Below, one piece after another: positions 17,524 to 25,375 of a stretch of 48,428 bases of DNA. The stretch covers positions 1-48,428 of the forward strand of contig JAJFGG010000003.1 of assembly GCA_021776235.1 (NCBI GenBank). Reading direction: 5' to 3'. Source of the DNA: Alphaproteobacteria bacterium (GTDB taxonomy: Bacteria > Pseudomonadota > Alphaproteobacteria > GCA-2731375). The position numbers and the translations under genes were made by a program. Within the stretch, counting starts at the first letter, position 1. Each line of letters opens with the position of its first letter. The notes under the pieces were generated by a model. It had not been told where the DNA came from. It was given only the letters and a program-made list of their open reading frames with translations, and ran no database searches.

Positions 17524-17547
17524 GCCTCCGACAATAGATCCGGAGGC
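17524..17547 (-). promoter_or_regulatory. Hairpin enclosing the ribosome-binding site of the methyltransferase gene
   Basis: GCCTCCG (17524-17530) and CGGAGGC (17541-17547) form a perfect 7-bp stem with a 10-base loop. On the minus-strand transcript the 3' arm carries the GGAGG that serves the ATG at 17515, 9 bases away. Pairing would hide the ribosome site, so translation could depend on temperature, a ligand or a protein. This is inferred from sequence only. Confidence 0.45.
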
Positions 17548-17790
17548 GATGTTATGTGATGCGCCAATTGTCCGCCAAGAGGTATTTCGCGCCGGTCCCA
17601 GGCCCGGCCAAAATGGCCGGATATCTGTGGCAGCGCGCCACCACTTAATTTCCGCGCCAATGGTTTGACCGAAATCAACGATTATCGAATGCGGCAGCGG
17701 CATAATACGGTCGCTTGGTCTACCGTATGGCCCGTTTCGCCGACCAGGCCTGCGCCTGTTCCGGGGCGCTGATCATAGGGAGGCGCATTG

Positions 17791-18936
17791 ATGGATTCGG
17801 TCTATTTCAGGGAAGAGCACAATCTGCTGCGCGATCAGGTGCGCCGCTTCGTCGAGACGGAAATCAAGCCCCAAGGGGATGCCTGGGAACGGGACGGCAT
17901 GGTCCCGCGTCAGATATTGCGAAAGATGGGTGAGCTCGGTTATTTCGGCCTGCGGTTCCCGGAAAAATACGGTGGCAGCGGGATGGACGTATTTGCCATG
18001 ATCGTCCTGGCCGAAGAACTGGGCCGTTCCACCTACGGCGGTGTCAGCGTCACCGTCATGGTCCACAGCGCCATGTCCTCGCCGCATCTGGTGCATGCCG
18101 GCACAGAGGCGCAGATTGCGAAATATCTGCCCGGCATCATTTCCGGCGAGACCATTTGCGCCATCGCGGTCAGCGAACCTGACGCCGGTTCCGACGTCGC
18201 TGGCATGCGTACCCGTGCGGTGCGCGATGGTGATGACTGGGTATTGAACGGCGCCAAGATGTTCATCTCCAACGGCTATTACGGCGATCTCTATTTCGTT
18301 GCCGCCAAGACCGATCCGCAGGCCAAGGGCTCGCGCGGCATTTCCATGTTCATCGTCGAGCGCGGCACACCGGGTTTCAAGATCGGCCTCAAGCTGGAGA
18401 AGTTCGGCATTCATTGCTCCGACACCGCCGAACTGTTCTTCGAAGACTGCAGGGTGCCGGCAAAAAATATGCTGGGCGCGGAGAACCGCGGGTTCTATGC
18501 GGTGATGCAGAATTTCCAGAACGAACGCCTGAGCATCGGCGCCATGGCCACCAGCGAATCCGCGAAGGCGCTGGAAATGACCATCGAGCATGTCCGCGGA
18601 CGCGCGGCCTTCGGCGGCGCGCTGATCGATAAACAGGGTATCCGCCAGCGCCTGGCGATGTCTCAATGCAAGCTGCTGGCGGCCCGGCAATTGCTGTATC
18701 ACGCTGCCTGGCTGGATAGTCAGGGGAAGGACTGTGTGGCCGAGGTTTCCATGGCCAAGGCCCATTGCGCCGAAGTCACGCAGGAGGTGATGTACAATTG
18801 CCAGCAGTTCCATGGCGGCATGGGTTACATCCGCGAGAGCGCTATTGAACGCATGGTTCGCGACGCCCGCCTGCATGCCATCGGCGGCGGCGCCACCGAG
18901 GTCATGTTGGAGGAAGTTGCCAAGCGCTGGCACTAG
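17791..18936 (+). CDS. Acyl-CoA dehydrogenase family protein
   Basis: FAD-dependent acyl-CoA dehydrogenase, 381 residues, normal length. The ATG at 17791 follows AGGGAGG by 7 bases. The N-terminal helical domain starts FREEHNLLRDQVRRFVETE; the middle domain has the signature AIAVSEPDAGSDVAGMRTRA (about 128-147, in which substrate and flavin bind) and the C-terminal domain has RGRAAFGGALIDKQGIRQRL and GGMGYIRESAIERMVRDARL. The usual base region near the C-terminus reads IGGGATEVM with no glutamate. As in the isovaleryl/long-chain branch, the base is probably the glutamate of NERLSIGA (about 250). It oxidises an acyl-CoA to enoyl-CoA; chain type is unknown. Confidence 0.92.
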   Translation: MDSVYFREEHNLLRDQVRRFVETEIKPQGDAWERDGMVPRQILRKMGELGYFGLRFPEKYGGSGMDVFAMIVLAEELGRSTYGGVSVTVMVHSAMSSPHLVHAGTEAQIAKYLPGIISGETICAIAVSEPDAGSDVAGMRTRAVRDGDDWVLNGAKMFISNGYYGDLYFVAAKTDPQAKGSRGISMFIVERGTPGFKIGLKLEKFGIHCSDTAELFFEDCRVPAKNMLGAENRGFYAVMQNFQNERLSIGAMATSESAKALEMTIEHVRGRAAFGGALIDKQGIRQRLAMSQCKLLAARQLLYHAAWLDSQGKDCVAEVSMAKAHCAEVTQEVMYNCQQFHGGMGYIRESAIERMVRDARLHAIGGGATEVMLEEVAKRWH

Positions 18937-18985
18937 CCTGCATTAGGACCAACGAGCAGTAGGGTTTGCCCGGGCCAAACCCGGG

Positions 18986-19366
18986 ATGCGCCGATCATTC
19001 GACAGGGGCGATACGGCCGAGAGGGAGGAATTCCTGATCGAAGCCTGCTGGCTGATGCGGGATCGCTTTACCTCGAACGAGCTTTGGGGCGCCATTGGCC
19101 TGCCGGAAAAAGAATGCATGGCGTGGGTGGAGCAATCCGAAGGCATGCGGTTGTTCCGTACCCGCCTGTTCAGCCGAATTGTGCCGATCGTTCGCGATAT
19201 CGGCATGTGGTCGGCTAATGTGCAGGCCGCGTTCGAGAAAATGGGCCTGCTGGAATTCTGCGATCCCAATCTCGATGTTGACCGGCTGCTGGCCAGTGAT
19301 GAAAAAGTGGCCGAGGAATTCGATGCCCAGGCCCATGTTACCCAGGCCATTCATGCCGCAGAGTAA
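18986..19366 (+). CDS. Hypothetical protein (126 aa)
   Basis: A soluble, mostly helical small protein that I do not recognise. It starts MRRSFDRGDTAEREEFLIEA and contains two tryptophan-bearing helices (ACWLMRDRFTSNELWGAIGL). It has two cysteines in the first half and one near FCDPN. Third-position GC is high, as in neighbouring genes, whereas two long frames on the opposite strand look like shadows. It lies 49 bases after the acyl-CoA dehydrogenase gene on the same strand and may be co-transcribed with it. No convincing Shine-Dalgarno site is seen. Confidence 0.65.
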   Translation: MRRSFDRGDTAEREEFLIEACWLMRDRFTSNELWGAIGLPEKECMAWVEQSEGMRLFRTRLFSRIVPIVRDIGMWSANVQAAFEKMGLLEFCDPNLDVDRLLASDEKVAEEFDAQAHVTQAIHAAE

Positions 19367-19478
19367 GGCGGAATTTAGGCGGCAATTCCACGGGGCCGTG
19401 CAATGGGGTCATGGACGGTTGAAAAGCGGCCATGGTAGGGTGGGGCGATGAATCCCACCTGGGGTTTCGCGCGAGAGT

Positions 19479-21317
19479 ATGAATTTGACCGCAGCCAAAC
19501 AAGCCGAACCACAGGCTGGCGCACTGCCGCCTGAACTCAGCCATCGGCTGATGCTGCGGCTGTTAAAGGATTACATCCGCCCCCATGTCGGCCGGTTACT
19601 ATGGGCCGCGGCGTTCATGGCGGTGGTGGCGGCGGCGACCGGTTTGAACGCCTGGATGCTGGAGCCGGCCATTGACAAGGTCTTTGTGCAGCAGGTGCCG
19701 GGCATGCTGATATTGGTCCCTATTGCCCTGGTTGTGCTGGCTGCTTTGCGCGGCGGGGCGACCTATCTGCAAAGTATATTGATGCACGGCGTTGGCCAGC
19801 GCATCATTGCCGAGACCCAGGTCAAGATGTACCGCCATCTGATATCCGCCGACCTGGCCTATTTGCAATCGGTGCATTCGGGCCAATTGCTGTCATCGTT
19901 TCTTTACGATGCCAACCTGCTACGGGAGGCGGTAGGCCGGGCCGTTACCGGAATTGCCAAGGACGCCTTGACGGCCCTGGCTTTGGCGGTGGTGATGTTC
20001 ATACAGGATTGGCAGCTGGCCTTGATCGTGGTGCTGATTTTTCCCCTGATCGGCATCGCCATACGCAATCTGGGAAAGCGAATGCGCTCGGCCTCCACGG
20101 CCAGCCAGGAGGAAACCGGCAAACTGGCCAGCCAGCTCAGCGAAACGCTGGATGGCGTACGCCTGGTCAAAACCTATGGCATGGAGGCAGGCGAGACAGA
20201 ACGGATCAGGGTGCGCATCGAACAACGGCTCAAGGAAATCATGCGCGGTATCCGCACCCGCTCCGCCGCCGCGCCGCTGACCGAGGCCCTGGGCGGCGTT
20301 ACCGTGGCCCTGGCCATATTCTACGGCGGTTGGCGGGCCCAGGAAGGAATTCTGTCGCTGGGCGAGTTCATGTCATTCTTGGCCGCATTGCTGATGGCCT
20401 ACCAGCCCCTGAAAGGCCTGGCCAGCCTGAATACGGCGTTGCAGGAAGGTTTAGCCGCAGCGCAGCGGATCTTCGCCGTCCTGGATGTGGCGCCAACCAT
20501 TGTTGAGAAACCCGATGCCAAAGCGCTGGTCGTGGACCAGGGCGCCATCAGCTATGCGGATGTGCATTTCTCCTATGATGGCGAGACAGCCGCGCTGTAC
20601 GGCGTCAGCCTGCAAATCCCGGCGGGCAGTACTGTTGCGCTGGTCGGGCCGTCCGGTTCCGGCAAAACCACATTGATGAACCTGTTGCCGCGCTTTTACG
20701 ATGCCGACAGTGGGCAGATTACGATCGACGGCCAGGATGTCCGGGATGTTACGATCGCTAGTCTGCGGGCGGCTACGGCGCTGGTCAGCCAGGATATAAC
20801 ACTGTTCGATGATACCGTGGCAGCCAACATTGCCTATGGCCGGCCTGGCGCCACGCTGGATGATATTACCGCCGCTGCCCGGTCAGCCGCGGCGCATGAC
20901 TTCATCATGGCCCTGCCTCTGGGCTATGACGCCAGGGTTGGCGAGAACGGTGTCCGTCTATCAGGTGGTCAGCGTCAGCGCATCGCCATCGCCCGCGCGA
21001 TGTTGAAGAATGCCCCGATCCTGCTGTTGGATGAAGCCACATCGGCCCTCGACAGCGAGGCCGAGCGCAAGGTGCAGTCGGCGTTGGAAGCGTTGAAGGC
21101 CGGCCGCACCACGTTGGTCATTGCGCATCGTTTATCCACCGTCATGGCGGCGGATCGGATTTATGTGTTGGAGGATGGCAGGGTAACGGAAAGCGGTGAC
21201 CACGAGACGCTGTTGGCCCAAAACGGCAGCTATGCCCAACTGTACAGGCTGCAGTTTGCCAAGTTTGAAGATGGCGATGACCCCAAAAGCAAAGTTGCCG
21301 CGCGGATTGGGAGCTGA
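19479..21317 (+). CDS. msbA: Lipid A export ABC transporter, MsbA type
   Basis: Fused permease-ATPase of 612 residues that flips lipid A-core across the inner membrane. The membrane domain (about 30-330) has six hydrophobic segments and begins with LLKDYIRPHVGRLLWA. The ATPase domain has Walker A GPSGSGKT (390-397), the signature LSGGQRQRIAIARAM, Walker B ILLLDEATSALD and the switch histidine in VIAHRLST. The assignment to MsbA rather than another exporter rests on the next three genes: a DUF374 acyltransferase, waaA and lpxK, all lipid A/Kdo functions, with spacings of 5, -4 and -14 bases. A GAGAG ribosome site is present just upstream. Confidence 0.9.
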   Translation: MNLTAAKQAEPQAGALPPELSHRLMLRLLKDYIRPHVGRLLWAAAFMAVVAAATGLNAWMLEPAIDKVFVQQVPGMLILVPIALVVLAALRGGATYLQSILMHGVGQRIIAETQVKMYRHLISADLAYLQSVHSGQLLSSFLYDANLLREAVGRAVTGIAKDALTALALAVVMFIQDWQLALIVVLIFPLIGIAIRNLGKRMRSASTASQEETGKLASQLSETLDGVRLVKTYGMEAGETERIRVRIEQRLKEIMRGIRTRSAAAPLTEALGGVTVALAIFYGGWRAQEGILSLGEFMSFLAALLMAYQPLKGLASLNTALQEGLAAAQRIFAVLDVAPTIVEKPDAKALVVDQGAISYADVHFSYDGETAALYGVSLQIPAGSTVALVGPSGSGKTTLMNLLPRFYDADSGQITIDGQDVRDVTIASLRAATALVSQDITLFDDTVAANIAYGRPGATLDDITAAARSAAAHDFIMALPLGYDARVGENGVRLSGGQRQRIAIARAMLKNAPILLLDEATSALDSEAERKVQSALEALKAGRTTLVIAHRLSTVMAADRIYVLEDGRVTESGDHETLLAQNGSYAQLYRLQFAKFEDGDDPKSKVAARIGS

Positions 21318-21322
21318 TATCA

Positions 21323-22051
21323 GTGCGCCTTGGGAAATGGTTTTTGGGCACTTCCCCGGGCCGGGCGGCCTTTGGTTTTGTAGCGGCCCAATACGTTCGC
21401 CTGGTCAACCTTACGACCAAATGGCGGATCATCAATGCCCGGATCGTCCCCGATCTGGTGGGCCGGGGGCAGGCTGTCATTTTCGTGACCTGGCATGGCC
21501 GGCTGATGATGGTGCCATGCGCCTGGCCCGGCAAAGCGCCGCTGCATTTGTTGGTATCTCGCCACGGCGACGGCGAGATGATCGCCCGCGCCATGAGCCA
21601 TTTCGGTATGATCATGGTGCGTGGTTCCACCCACCGTCCCGAGCGCCAGCGGGATAAGGGTGGTGCCGCCGCCATGCGCGAGATGTTGGCATCTCTGAAA
21701 CAGGGCCATTCGGTCGGCATTACCCCTGACGGTCCCCGCGGTCCGGCCATGCGGCTCAGCGCTGGGGTTGTCACCCTGGCCCGCCTGTCCGGCGCGCCGA
21801 TTGTACCGGTAGCGGTCTGTACCGGGCGCTATTATACCCTGGACAGCTGGGACCGATTTCATTTTGCCTTGCCCTTTTCCAAAGGCGCCATGGTGTTTGG
21901 CGAGCCGATTACCATAGAGCGCAGAATTGACGAAGTGGCGCAGGAAGCGGCCCGCCGCCAGGTCGAAGCCGCCCTCATGGAGGTGACCGAACGGGCCGAC
22001 CGAAATACCGGCACAGCGGCGGCCCATGCCGAATGCGGGACGGTACCATGA
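21323..22051 (+). CDS. DUF374 family lysophospholipid acyltransferase-like protein
   Basis: A 242-residue protein of the DUF374 group, related to the glycerolipid and lauroyl acyltransferases. The GTG at 21323 is 5 bases after msbA. The acyltransferase block is visible as VTWHGRLMMVP (H-x4-type motif around residues 54-64; the glutamate/aspartate partner differs from the classical HX4D), followed by SRHGDGEMIARAMSHFGM, VRGSTHRPERQRDKGG and GITPDGPRGPA (around 135-145). The family is often encoded beside waaA in Alphaproteobacteria and is likely to act on lipid A or a precursor at the inner membrane; the acceptor is not known. The stop overlaps the start of waaA. Confidence 0.88.
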   Translation: MRLGKWFLGTSPGRAAFGFVAAQYVRLVNLTTKWRIINARIVPDLVGRGQAVIFVTWHGRLMMVPCAWPGKAPLHLLVSRHGDGEMIARAMSHFGMIMVRGSTHRPERQRDKGGAAAMREMLASLKQGHSVGITPDGPRGPAMRLSAGVVTLARLSGAPIVPVAVCTGRYYTLDSWDRFHFALPFSKGAMVFGEPITIERRIDEVAQEAARRQVEAALMEVTERADRNTGTAAAHAECGTVP

Positions 22052-23337
22052 CCGCCGGGCTTTACCGCGGCGCCACTTTGCTGCTGGGCCCACTGGCTAT
22101 CTGGTATTTGCACCGCCGCTTGCGCCAGGGCAAGGAAGACCCGGCCCGGTTTGAAGAGCGCCTGGGCCAGCCGGGCCGGGCGCGGCCCGATGGCCGGCTG
22201 ATCTGGGTGCATGGGGCGTCGGTTGGTGAGGCGATTTCGGTGCTGCCCTTGGTCGAACGGCTATTGTGCCAGGATCCAAGCCTGCACATCTTATTGACCT
22301 CGGGTACCGTAACCTCGGCCCGGATCATGGCCGAGCGCCTGCCGGACCGCGCCATGCACCAATACGTGCCGATTGACCGTCCCACTTCCGTTGACTGCTT
22401 CCTTGATCATTGGCGGCCTGATTTGGCGCTATGGGTCGAATCCGAGCTATGGCCAAATTTGATCCATCGGACCGCCGCACGCGGCGTGCCCATGGCCTTG
22501 ATCAATGCCCGCATGTCGGAAAGGTCCTACCGGCGCTGGCGCCGTCTGCCCTTCCTGATCAAGCCGCTGCTGGGGGCGTTCCAGGTTTGCCTGGCGCAAA
22601 GCGGCCCCGATGCAAAACGACTGGTGGCCCTGGGGGCTGGCGCGGTGGCCTGCCACGGCAATTTGAAAACGGCGTCGCCGCCCCTGCCTGTCGACCCACG
22701 AGACCTGCAGGCGATGAAAATGGCTGTTGACGGGCGGCCCCTGTGGCTGGCCGCTTCCACCCACCCGGGTGAGGAGGCGATCATCGCCACGGTACACCGC
22801 CAACTGGCCGCGCGCTTTCCCGGCCTGTTGACGATCCTGGTGCCACGGCACGCCGCCCGTGGCGACGAGATCGCGGCGGCGCTGGCGAACTTGGGTCTAA
22901 GCGTCTCCCGGCGCAGTCAGGAACAACCCATCGGCCCACAAACGGATATCTATCTGGGCGACAGCATGGGCGAGATGGGCCTCTATTACCGCCTGGCCAC
23001 GATCGTCTTCATTGGCGGCTCGTTGGTTGCACATGGCGGGCAGAACCCACTCGAGGCCGCCCGTCTGGATTCTGCCCTGTTGTTCGGGCCCCATATGTTC
23101 AATTTTTCTGAACAGGCGGCGGCTATGACCGAAAGCGGCGGGGCCAGGCTGGTCGCCGATACGGATGCCCTGGCCGACGAGGTTGCCCTGCTGTTGAGTG
23201 ATGCGGATGAAGCCGGGCGCCGTGCCGCCGCCGCCGCCGCCGCCGCAGCCGATCCCGGACAGGACGTGGTGGCGGCCGTATTGGGGCAATTGAACCCTTT
23301 GCTGCCTGGCGTGGGATCCTATCGTGCGGGCGCCTGA
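22048..23337 (+). CDS. waaA: 3-deoxy-D-manno-octulosonic acid (Kdo) transferase
   Basis: Glycosyltransferase that adds Kdo from CMP-Kdo to the lipid A precursor at the inner membrane; 429 residues from the ATG at 22048, which overlaps the previous stop (ATGA). An N-terminal hydrophobic anchor (LLLGPLAIWYLHRRL) is followed by IWVHGASVGEAISVLPLVERL (catalytic glutamate in GASVGE), then LLTSGTVTSARIMAERLP and DHWRPDLALWVESELWPN. The C-terminal CMP-binding half includes GDSMGEMGLYYRLATIVF and GGQNPLEAARL. Near the end a run of nine alanines is encoded by a GCC microsatellite (about 23224-23250). It overlaps the lpxK start by 14 bases. Confidence 0.95.
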   Translation: MTAGLYRGATLLLGPLAIWYLHRRLRQGKEDPARFEERLGQPGRARPDGRLIWVHGASVGEAISVLPLVERLLCQDPSLHILLTSGTVTSARIMAERLPDRAMHQYVPIDRPTSVDCFLDHWRPDLALWVESELWPNLIHRTAARGVPMALINARMSERSYRRWRRLPFLIKPLLGAFQVCLAQSGPDAKRLVALGAGAVACHGNLKTASPPLPVDPRDLQAMKMAVDGRPLWLAASTHPGEEAIIATVHRQLAARFPGLLTILVPRHAARGDEIAAALANLGLSVSRRSQEQPIGPQTDIYLGDSMGEMGLYYRLATIVFIGGSLVAHGGQNPLEAARLDSALLFGPHMFNFSEQAAAMTESGGARLVADTDALADEVALLLSDADEAGRRAAAAAAAAADPGQDVVAAVLGQLNPLLPGVGSYRAGA

Positions 23338-24301
23338 ATTCTGGACCCGCGACGGCATCCTGGCGCGCGGCCTGCAGCCCCTGGCCTGGCTATATGGCGC
23401 CGCCGGCCGGCTGCGCCGGGTCGCGGCAAGGCCTTGGCGGGCGGCGGTGCCGGTCATCTGTGTTGGCAATCTGGTGGCGGGCGGGGCCGGAAAGACCCCC
23501 ACTGCCCTGGCGCTGGGACGCGCCCTGGCGCAGCGCGGAATCGCGCTGCATTTTCTAAGCCGGGGACACGGTGGCCGCCTGCCGGGACCCCTTCGTGTAG
23601 ACCCCGACCGGCACCGGGCAGGCGACGTCGGCGACGAACCCCTTTTGCTGGCCGCTGCCGCACCGGCCTGGATCGCCCGCGATCGTGCCGCCGGCGCCCG
23701 CGCTGCCATCGCCGGCGGTGCCCAAGCCATCATCATGGACGACGGCTTCCAGAATCCGAGCCTGGTCAAGGACCTGACATTTCTGGTTATCGACGAGGCC
23801 TACGGCCTGGGCAATGGCCGGGTGCATCCTGCCGGCCCCTTGCGGGAGCCGGCAGGCGTGGGCCTGGCCCGCGCCGATGTAGTGGTTCTGCTGCAATCCG
23901 GTGAAACGCCCAGACCACTGCCCGCCCTGGCGCGGCCGCCCCTGACGGCCCGGTTGATCCCATCCCCAGACGCCCTGGCATTGCGTGGCCGCCGGGTTCT
24001 GGCCTTTGCCGGGATTGGCCGCCCGCAACGCTTCTTCCATACGGTTCGGGAGTTGGGCGTGGAACTGGTGGGCCAGCAGGCCTTTCCCGACCATTACCCC
24101 TATCGCGAAGATGAAATCTGGAAGCTGGTGGAACTGGCCCGCGATTTGGACGCCCAGGCCGTTACCACGGCCAAGGACGCCGTGCGCTTGCCGCCCGGCG
24201 CCCGGGCCATGGTGACCGTGATCGACGTCGCCCTGGCCTTTGACCAACCCGATGATCTGGATCATCTGCTGGATCGCGCCCTTGCGACCGTGTTGCCGTG
24301 A
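23324..24301 (+). CDS. lpxK: Tetraacyldisaccharide 4'-kinase
   Basis: Kinase that phosphorylates the 4' position of the tetraacyl-disaccharide to make lipid IVA; membrane-associated, 325 residues from GTG at 23324. The N-terminal APEFWTRDGILARGLQPLAWLYG anchor helix (quoted parts: PEFWTRDGILARGLQPL) is typical. Walker A is GNLVAGGAGKTP (about 47-58). The family motifs SRGHGG, VGDEPLLLA and IMDDGFQNPSL (catalytic DDG) are present, and the C-terminal FPDHYPY and TTAKDAVRL are intact. Last gene of the msbA-DUF374-waaA-lpxK operon. Confidence 0.96.
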   Translation: MRAPEFWTRDGILARGLQPLAWLYGAAGRLRRVAARPWRAAVPVICVGNLVAGGAGKTPTALALGRALAQRGIALHFLSRGHGGRLPGPLRVDPDRHRAGDVGDEPLLLAAAAPAWIARDRAAGARAAIAGGAQAIIMDDGFQNPSLVKDLTFLVIDEAYGLGNGRVHPAGPLREPAGVGLARADVVVLLQSGETPRPLPALARPPLTARLIPSPDALALRGRRVLAFAGIGRPQRFFHTVRELGVELVGQQAFPDHYPYREDEIWKLVELARDLDAQAVTTAKDAVRLPPGARAMVTVIDVALAFDQPDDLDHLLDRALATVLP

Positions 24302-24379
24302 AATACCCGCTGCGCTGTCGCCTGGGATACGGCGCCAGTTCCGGATAGCGTCCTGGGGCGCCTCCGTTTACAAGGCAGC

Positions 24380-25093
24380 ATGAACAACACCATTACAGAC
24401 CGCTTGGCCGCCCTGGATTGGGGTCTAATCGCGGCGCGGATCGACAGCATCGGGTATGCCCGCAGCGGCGCTTTGCTAGGCGCCCGGGAATGCGCCGGAC
24501 TAACCGCGTTGTACGACCAACCTCAGCATTTTCGCAGCACGATTGATATGGCGCGTTATCGCTTTGGCGAAGGGCAGTACCGTTACTTCGACAATCCGCT
24601 GCCCCGCCTGGTCGAAGAACTGCGCCGGGAGCTATACCGTCACCTGGCGCCCATCGCCAACGGTATGACGGCCAAATTAGGTGGCCAGGCGCATTATCCG
24701 CCCGATTTGGAGGCTTTTCAGCAAATCTGCCGCGCTGCAGGTCAGACCAAACCCACGCCCTTGTTACTGCGCTATGAGGCGGGTGGCTACAATCGCCTGC
24801 ATCAGGATATTTATGGCGCGGTGCATTTTCCCTTGCAGGCGGTTTTCCTGTTAAGCCGGCGCGAGACGGACTTCACGGGCGGCGAGTTCCTGTTGTTGGA
24901 GCAGCAGCCCCGGGCCCAATCCATTGGCCAGGCGATCACGCCGGAACAGGGCGAGATGATTATTATCCCGGTCAGGGAACGCCCGGTCCAGGGCAAGCGC
25001 GGCTATTACCGGGCGCCCATGCGCCACGGGGTCAGCCGTTTGCACACCGGCCAGCGCTACACCCTGGGCCTGATCCTTCACGATGCGGAATAG
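24380..25093 (+). CDS. 2-oxoglutarate/Fe(II)-dependent oxygenase
   Basis: A 237-residue double-stranded beta-helix oxygenase related to prolyl hydroxylases. Iron ligands are visible as H-Q-D in YNRLHQDIYG (about residues 136-145) and the distal histidine in APMRHGVSRL (about 215-224); Arg of SRL or the following QRYTLG would bind 2-oxoglutarate. FTGGEFLLLEQQPRAQS and EMIIIPVRERPVQGKRGYY are typical of a subgroup I recall next to ada-type DNA-alkylation repair genes. Here it follows lpxK by 78 bases on the same strand, so a role in envelope modification cannot be excluded. No signal peptide. Substrate unknown. Confidence 0.85.
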   Translation: MNNTITDRLAALDWGLIAARIDSIGYARSGALLGARECAGLTALYDQPQHFRSTIDMARYRFGEGQYRYFDNPLPRLVEELRRELYRHLAPIANGMTAKLGGQAHYPPDLEAFQQICRAAGQTKPTPLLLRYEAGGYNRLHQDIYGAVHFPLQAVFLLSRRETDFTGGEFLLLEQQPRAQSIGQAITPEQGEMIIIPVRERPVQGKRGYYRAPMRHGVSRLHTGQRYTLGLILHDAE

Positions 25094-25165
25094 GCCGAGT
25101 TCGGTTATCGGCCGATCCGGTTGTAATTCCCCGCCACCAGCCGACGATGAAAAACGGATAACCAT

Positions 25166-25186
25166 CGTTGTTGGGGAGCAACAACG
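25166..25186. repeat. Hairpin between oxygenase and SGNH hydrolase genes
   Basis: CGTTGTTG (25166-25173) pairs perfectly with CAACAACG (25179-25186) around a 5-base loop. It lies 73 bases after the oxygenase stop. There is no T-run after it on the plus strand, so it is not a classical intrinsic terminator; it may stabilise the transcript end. It also marks the left edge of the AT-richer segment. Confidence 0.4.
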
Positions 25187-25375
25187 GGTCAAACCATTGC
25201 AGCGGGTTCCCAATGAAGAGCTAACTGGGTAAAGAAATTGCAACCGGGAGGCTGTTTTGCTATTTGATTGAAAGTGTTCGGTGTAGCGCAACGGGTATGG
25301 GCTGGATCAAATAAGGCTGGGATTCGCATTCAAACCTTCATGTTCGTCGTATTTCGCAAGATGGAGTTGGCACTT

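Noticed and set aside
17516-17790. SAM or cobalamin riboswitch ahead of the methyltransferase gene
   Set aside because: Hairpins are present, but none of the conserved cores of these riboswitches could be recognised by eye.
17773-18933. Minus-strand frame of 386 codons opposite the acyl-CoA dehydrogenase
   Set aside because: The plus strand encodes an intact acyl-CoA dehydrogenase; the opposite frame is a GC-driven shadow.
18943-19354. Two minus-strand frames opposite the 126-residue hypothetical protein
   Set aside because: They have less natural composition (many Ser/Arg or His) than the plus-strand frame, and they have no start signals; the plus-strand frame is preferred.
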